From contig CADCNI010000001.1 of assembly GCA_902802795.1 (NCBI GenBank), positions 62,001-126,000 on the forward strand: a DNA stretch of 64,000 nt, read 5' to 3'. Positions within the stretch are counted from its first letter, which is position 1. The number at the start of each line of letters is the position of its first letter. Both the position numbers and the translations under genes were made by a program. Below are positions 59,987 through 64,000 of the stretch, piece by piece. The stretch is from an uncultured Ruminococcus sp. GTDB lineage: Bacteria > Bacillota > Clostridia > Oscillospirales > Acutalibacteraceae. The notes under the pieces are model-generated. The model saw nothing but the letters and a program-made list of their open reading frames with translations. It had not been told where the DNA came from and did not search any database.

Positions 59987-61342
59987 ATGGGAAAGAAAAC
60001 ATCCGGCGTCAGAAAATTATTCTCGTCCGCTTACAGAAAGACGCACGAGTTGATTCATCGACCTTGGTTTTACAATAAAAAATTTTTGGTGACGCTCTCA
60101 GTGCTTTGCTCTGTGATGCTTTGGGCCATGCTCGCCACCAATGTCAGTCCCGTGGAGACAAAAATCGTTTCATCCGTACCCATCACCATCAATTATGACG
60201 CCATCAAAGAAAACTTCGGTCTGGATTTTGTAGAAGTCATCAGTCCGGAAGCACTCAAGGGACTGGAAATCGACGTAAAGGTCAGCGGACGCAAATATCT
60301 GCTGTCTCAGCTTACAGCGGATGATTTTTCCGCTGTTGCCACTGCTAACAAAAGCATCTCCAAGCCCGGTTCCTACGATTTCACCCTGCTGATTACCTGC
60401 AACAATCCCCTGCTGGATGTCAAGATCGACTCCAATTCCCAGCCGATGTATGTCAAATTCGACCGCTTTGTGGATAAGGATTTCGCCGTTTCAAAGGTAG
60501 TCGGCGTGGGCGCCACCGTTCCCGCCAAATCCGGACTCACAATGGGAACGCCCTACGCCAATGTCACCAATGTCACCGTCAGCGGCCCCGAAACCGAGGT
60601 CACGCAAATCGCCTCGGTAATCGTCAGCGCGGACGTCAACAAGGAGCTACGCGACGGCGAAACCTTTGACGGCACCATCCTGTTTCTCAACGAGGACGGC
60701 GCGGAACTCATCCTCAATCACATCACGGTGCTGACTGATTCCAGCGAATCGGTTTCCGTGACCATCCCCGTCAAAACCTCCAAGGAATTCAAAGTCGGCG
60801 TTTCCTTCACCAACACGCCTACCAATTTCGATGAATCCAAGCTGCCCATCGCCATCACGCCGAGTACCGTCACACTGGTCGGCACGCCCGACGCGATCAA
60901 CGGGCTGGACAGCATTTACAAGGTGGGAAGCATTGATCTCTCTCAATTAAAGAAAGGTGACAACCAGTTCCGCTTTGACCTCTCGCTGAGTACCGGTCTG
61001 GAAGCCGCCAGCAAGGTAGATTCTGTGAAGGTGGACATCAATCTTGCGAGCTATAAAACCGAGAATTATCATGTCACATCCGCTCATTCCACATTTGACA
61101 TTATCAATTATACCGGCACCCGCAATGTCAAATTTCAGACGACGGCTCTCAATAATATCCAGATAATCGGCCCCTCCTATGTGGTGGAAAAGCTCACCGA
61201 CAAGGACATCAAGGTGGAGGCCGATATGACCGGCATGGAAACCGTGACTGGCGCCTGCACGGTCAACGCCCTGATCTCGGTGAAAAACCGCTCTAATTGC
61301 TGGGCGATCGGCAGCTATTCCGTAGATGTGGTCATTGGCTAG
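59987..61342 (+). CDS. cdaR: YbbR-domain regulator CdaR
   Basis: 451 residues from ATG 59987 (AAAGGA 9 bases upstream). One N-terminal membrane segment (FLVTLSVLCSVMLWAMLATN) and four YbbR-like repeats of about 85 residues outside the membrane, for instance FDRFVDKDFAVSKVVGVG..PYANVTNVTVSGPET. CdaR binds and regulates CdaA. The glmM usually third in this operon is not next; a terminator and the convergent uracil-DNA glycosylase follow. Confidence 0.92.
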   Translation: MGKKTSGVRKLFSSAYRKTHELIHRPWFYNKKFLVTLSVLCSVMLWAMLATNVSPVETKIVSSVPITINYDAIKENFGLDFVEVISPEALKGLEIDVKVSGRKYLLSQLTADDFSAVATANKSISKPGSYDFTLLITCNNPLLDVKIDSNSQPMYVKFDRFVDKDFAVSKVVGVGATVPAKSGLTMGTPYANVTNVTVSGPETEVTQIASVIVSADVNKELRDGETFDGTILFLNEDGAELILNHITVLTDSSESVSVTIPVKTSKEFKVGVSFTNTPTNFDESKLPIAITPSTVTLVGTPDAINGLDSIYKVGSIDLSQLKKGDNQFRFDLSLSTGLEAASKVDSVKVDINLASYKTENYHVTSAHSTFDIINYTGTRNVKFQTTALNNIQIIGPSYVVEKLTDKDIKVEADMTGMETVTGACTVNALISVKNRSNCWAIGSYSVDVVIG

Positions 61343-61344
61343 TC

Positions 61345-61379
61345 GTTAGCCGTTAGCCGTTAGCTGTTAGCTCTTAGCC
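61345..61379. repeat. Five tandem heptads (GTTAGCC/GTTAGCT)
   Basis: GTTAGCC, GTTAGCC, GTTAGCT, GTTAGCT, CTTAGCC in register right after the cdaR stop. The same word family occurs at 38817-38836 and 54461-54608. Confidence 0.7.
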
Positions 61380-61393
61380 ACTTCCCACTAAAT

Positions 61394-61457
61394 AAAAACG
61401 CCCTGCGGCGTTCGCTGATCTGTCTGACAGGCAGCGGTACCGCAACGGCGTTTTTTT
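61394..61457 (+). terminator. Terminator between cdaR and udg
   Basis: AAAAACGCC (61394-61402) pairs with GGCGTTTTT (61447-61455), with an inner branched part; T7 follows on the + strand, and the A5 on the other side suits the minus gene. Confidence 0.75.
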
Positions 61458-61472
61458 CTGTTATGTAACGCA

Positions 61473-62051
61473 TTACATATCGTAGGTTTCGGGGCAGACC
61501 TCCATGATTTTGTCGCGCAGCAGCAGGAAGTCGTTGAACGCGTCGGGCTTCTGGTTGGGATTGCGCAGCAGGGCGGCGGGATGCAGTGTCGCCATCATCA
61601 GCGTTCCCTTCTTGTCGATAAACTGCCCGTGTTCCTTGGTAATGCGCATATTGGGGTTCATCAGCTTCATGCCGGCGATTCTGCCGAGACACACCACGAT
61701 CTTCGGGCGCATAATGGCAAACTGGTTGCGCAGCCAGCCGATGCAGGCCTCCTGTTCACCCGGCTGGGGGTCGCGGTTCTGTGGCGGACGGCATTTGACG
61801 ATGTTGGCGATATAGATGTTGCGCTGGCGGGATAAATCCACCGCGTCCAGCATAGTATCGAGCAGCTTGCCGGCTCTGCCCACAAAGGGTTCGCCCTGTA
61901 AGTCCTCGTTTTCGCCGGGGCCCTCCCCCACAAACATCACCTTGGCATGGGGATTGCCCACGCCGAACACCACATTGTGGCGCGTCTCGCAAAGCCCGCA
62001 CTGACGGCATTGCAGGCAGGCTTCTTTCAGTTCTTCAAAATTCTGATACAT
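61473..62051 (-). CDS. Type 4 uracil-DNA glycosylase
   Basis: 192 residues. Removes uracil from DNA. Family 4 is marked by the Fe-S cysteines (CLQCRQCGLCETRH, then CRPPQNRDPQPGEQEAC) and the active-site segment MFVGEGPGENEDLQGEPFVGRAGKLLD, with the second motif TLHPAALLRNPNQK. The ribosome site AAAGGA precedes the ATG. It is followed on the same strand by nothing and preceded by addA. Confidence 0.93.
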   Translation of the reverse strand: MYQNFEELKEACLQCRQCGLCETRHNVVFGVGNPHAKVMFVGEGPGENEDLQGEPFVGRAGKLLDTMLDAVDLSRQRNIYIANIVKCRPPQNRDPQPGEQEACIGWLRNQFAIMRPKIVVCLGRIAGMKLMNPNMRITKEHGQFIDKKGTLMMATLHPAALLRNPNQKPDAFNDFLLLRDKIMEVCPETYDM

Positions 62052-62075
62052 GATCGAACAGATCCTTTCTATTAT

Positions 62076-64000
62076 CTACTCCACCTCAATAAGCTTATCA
62101 AGGTAAAACGAATAAAGATAAATCCCCTTCACCGGCTTCTGCAGCACCTTCGCCATCGCGTAACGGTACAGCCGCAGCTGCGTGGCGTAATGCTCGATGA
62201 GTTTTTGCGGGTCGCTGATGCGGTCGGTCTTGTAGTCGAGTATCACCGAACCGTCCTCATACTCCAGCACGCAGTCGCACTCGCCTTCCAGCACCACCGT
62301 TTCTTCCTCCAGCGCCACATCCGTCACCAGCGACGTATGCGCCGGGTCGAGCATTACGGAAAACGCCCGCTCCCGCAAGATCTCCCCCGCCTCCGACAGC
62401 ATGGGCTGCATTTGTTCAAAGAAGCGCCGCACTTTTTCGATATCCACCGCCTTAGCTTCGGTTTCGGTGAGGAAACCGTATTGCTGCAGGCGTTCCAGTT
62501 CTCGGTCGGGCGACTCGGCGGCGGCGCGGAAATTGGCAAACTCCATGTATTTATGCAGCGCCTTGCCGCGTTCCACAGGCGTGAGGCCTCCCGCCATCAG
62601 GAAAGAGGGACGCACGAGATCAACGGTATCGCCCGAATGCTCCCGCTTGGTAAGCTCCGAAGCCGTGACCTTGGCGGGAACGCCGATCAACGCGTCATAA
62701 GGATATCGGTATTGCAGGCGTTCTTCGATCAGCGCCATAAGCTCCGGATTCGGCGCGGGGCGGTTTTCGTCGGTCGGCTCAACCGCTTCCGCCTTTTCTG
62801 CTGCTTCATCGGAGGAACTGTCCGTGTTTTCTTCCTCCGGCTCCTCGTAAAAGACAATGTGAAAACGCGAACCGTCCGCGGGCAGCGCTTCCACCGGAAG
62901 GGCGGCTCTCTCCCGCAGCGCGCCGCCGTCGGGGTGCCGGATGACCGCCATGGTCAGCCACACGGCAAACGAACCGCTCTGCACCAGCGCATAGGGAGGT
63001 ATCCCGCCGCCGCACACCGCCATCGCGGCGCTGTTGATGCAGGACGACAGCGAACGCGGCGTCGCCACCAGAATGAGCTTTTCCCGCGCGCGGGTGAGCG
63101 CCACATACAGCACCCGCGTTTCCTCGCTCAGGCTTTCGGTATAGGCGCGGTCGATCATGGCGCGGCGGGGCTGCGTTTCGTAATATACGCCGTCCTCTTT
63201 GAGCTTCATGCCCACGCCGAGATCGTTGTGGGTCATCACGCCGCCCACGTCGCTGTCTTTGTTGAACTGGGAACCCAGACCCGCCACGATACAGACGGGA
63301 AATTCCAGCCCCTTGGATTTGTGAATGGTCATGACCCGCACCACGTCGGAGTTTTCGGTCACGGAGGACGCGCCCGGCAGATCTTCCCCCTGTTCGAGCA
63401 TCCGGTCAACGGCGGCTATCAGCGCGCCTGTGCCGAACGAGCCGGAACGCTCGCAGTCTGCGGCAAATTCACACAGCAGGCGCAGCGTCGCGAGGCGGAT
63501 TTCGCCGTTTGGCATCGCGCTGACCGCCGCCATATAGCCGGTGGCGTACATAATCTCTTCCATGAGCCTGTCGGCGGACACGGTGGAAGCCAGCAGGCGG
63601 AATTTTTCCATGCTTTCAAGGAAGGCCGCGCATTTGGCGCTGCCGTCCTTGGCCATCGACAGCACCGCGCCGTATAAAGGAGCGCTGCGCTCTTTGAGGC
63701 GAATCTCCGCCATTTCGTCGGGGCTGAAAGCGTAAATCGGGGACATCATGACGCACATCAGCGGAATATCCAGCAGGGGATTGCCCAGCACCCGCAGGAA
63801 GGAAAGCATGACGTTGGCTTCGTCGGTTTCGAGAAGCCCCCCCTCGCTCGACATCCACGCGGGAATGCCCCTCGCTTCAAGCGCCTCCACATAACAGTCC
63901 CCGTTGCTGCTGAGGCTGCGCCGGAGAATGCAGAAATCGCTGTAACGCGCCGGACGCAGTTCCCCGGTCGCCTTGTCGGTCACGCGGAAGCCCTCGTCCA
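62076..64000 (-). CDS. addA: AddA helicase-nuclease, C-terminal part (truncated by window)
   Basis: The frame is open at the window end, so the N-terminal helicase half lies beyond 64000. About 640 residues are visible: UvrD-like helicase motifs (VMTIHKSKGLEFPVCIVAGL; TRVLYVALTRAREKLILVAT), a linker rich in Glu/Asp (NTDSSSDEAAEKAEAVEP), GKALHKYMEFANF, and the PDDEXK nuclease (EGECDCVLEYEDGSVILDYKTDR). AddAB resects double-strand breaks and recognises Chi, the Firmicutes counterpart of RecBCD. AddB is expected beyond the window. The gap to udg is 24 bases. Confidence 0.93.
   Translation of the reverse strand, partial: DEGFRVTDKATGELRPARYSDFCILRRSLSSNGDCYVEALEARGIPAWMSSEGGLLETDEANVMLSFLRVLGNPLLDIPLMCVMMSPIYAFSPDEMAEIRLKERSAPLYGAVLSMAKDGSAKCAAFLESMEKFRLLASTVSADRLMEEIMYATGYMAAVSAMPNGEIRLATLRLLCEFAADCERSGSFGTGALIAAVDRMLEQGEDLPGASSVTENSDVVRVMTIHKSKGLEFPVCIVAGLGSQFNKDSDVGGVMTHNDLGVGMKLKEDGVYYETQPRRAMIDRAYTESLSEETRVLYVALTRAREKLILVATPRSLSSCINSAAMAVCGGGIPPYALVQSGSFAVWLTMAVIRHPDGGALRERAALPVEALPADGSRFHIVFYEEPEEENTDSSSDEAAEKAEAVEPTDENRPAPNPELMALIEERLQYRYPYDALIGVPAKVTASELTKREHSGDTVDLVRPSFLMAGGLTPVERGKALHKYMEFANFRAAAESPDRELERLQQYGFLTETEAKAVDIEKVRRFFEQMQPMLSEAGEILRERAFSVMLDPAHTSLVTDVALEEETVVLEGECDCVLEYEDGSVILDYKTDRISDPQKLIEHYATQLRLYRYAMAKVLQKPVKGIYLYSFYLDKLIEVE

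Noticed and set aside
61947..63677. A 576-residue + strand frame
   Set aside because: Opposite to addA and the uracil-DNA glycosylase; its composition (His/Arg/Phe-rich) is typical of antisense translation.

Overview
The window reads as a chromosomal segment of a strictly anaerobic, probably spore-forming, gut-type Clostridia, most likely Oscillospiraceae/Ruminococcaceae. The basis is an IspH protein fused to S1 domains, an oxygen-sensitive class III ribonucleotide reductase, a YlmC/YmxH-type sporulation gene, a tepA/ftsK(spoIIIE) neighbourhood, a LytTR-DUF3021-ABC cassette, a T-box-controlled trp operon and very Firmicutes-like promoters and ribosome binding sites. Base composition looks moderate (near 50% GC by eye). 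No rRNA, tRNA or CRISPR array was seen. Most of the window is core metabolism; the accessory signal is concentrated at about 3.3-6.6, 18.4-18.6, 38.5 and 49.6-58.8 kb.

Layout. 1-3.1 kb (+): 3' end of ribF, a hotdog thioesterase, a HAD phosphatase, coaX and an ECF S component. 3.3-5.1 kb (-): a four-TM protein with a SLOG-like N-terminus, facing a XerC-like recombinase (+) whose leader has a consensus promoter, a palindrome and two tiny overlapping ORFs. 6.7-15.1 kb (-): ispH-S1, cmk, a BaiN-type flavoprotein, an rpiR regulator, smpB, recR, ybaB, dnaX and the SRP RNA. 15.3-18.4 kb (+): two small unknowns, galM and a flavin/ferredoxin protein, followed by a MITE-like element and luxS (-). 19.2-26.0 kb (-): trpEGDCFBA behind a tryptophan T-box; then an orphan cbiL. 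26.9-29.4 kb (-): anaerobic ribonucleotide reductase, split so that the glycyl-radical domain is a separate 57-residue gene. 29.7-39.8 kb (-): DUF3006/MBL pair, ygiQ, ftsK with an acidic repeat-bearing tail, uppP, tepA, a structured palindromic element and birA. 39.9-44.6 kb (-): ClC channel, isocitrate dehydrogenase, citrate synthase and ylmC.

44.8-54.2 kb (+): pepV, a NusG-II protein, small membrane protein, solute-binding lipoprotein, DMT transporter, a SipW-like protein (-), LytTR/DUF3021/ABC export cassette bracketed by two copies of one MITE family, and a cysteine-rich protein. 54.7-58.8 kb (+): three tandem paralogous membrane-anchored leucine-rich-repeat proteins, the middle one with a frame problem at a poly-A tract. 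59.0-61.3 kb (+): cdaA-cdaR, the cyclic-di-AMP synthase and its regulator. 61.5-64 kb (-): family 4 uracil-DNA glycosylase and the C-terminal part of addA, which runs off the window.

No obviously new multi-gene defence system was found. The most unusual items are the split NrdD, the triplicated LRR proteins, the SLOG/2TM-like effector candidate, the coupled leader ORFs before xerC, and three different short inverted-repeat elements.
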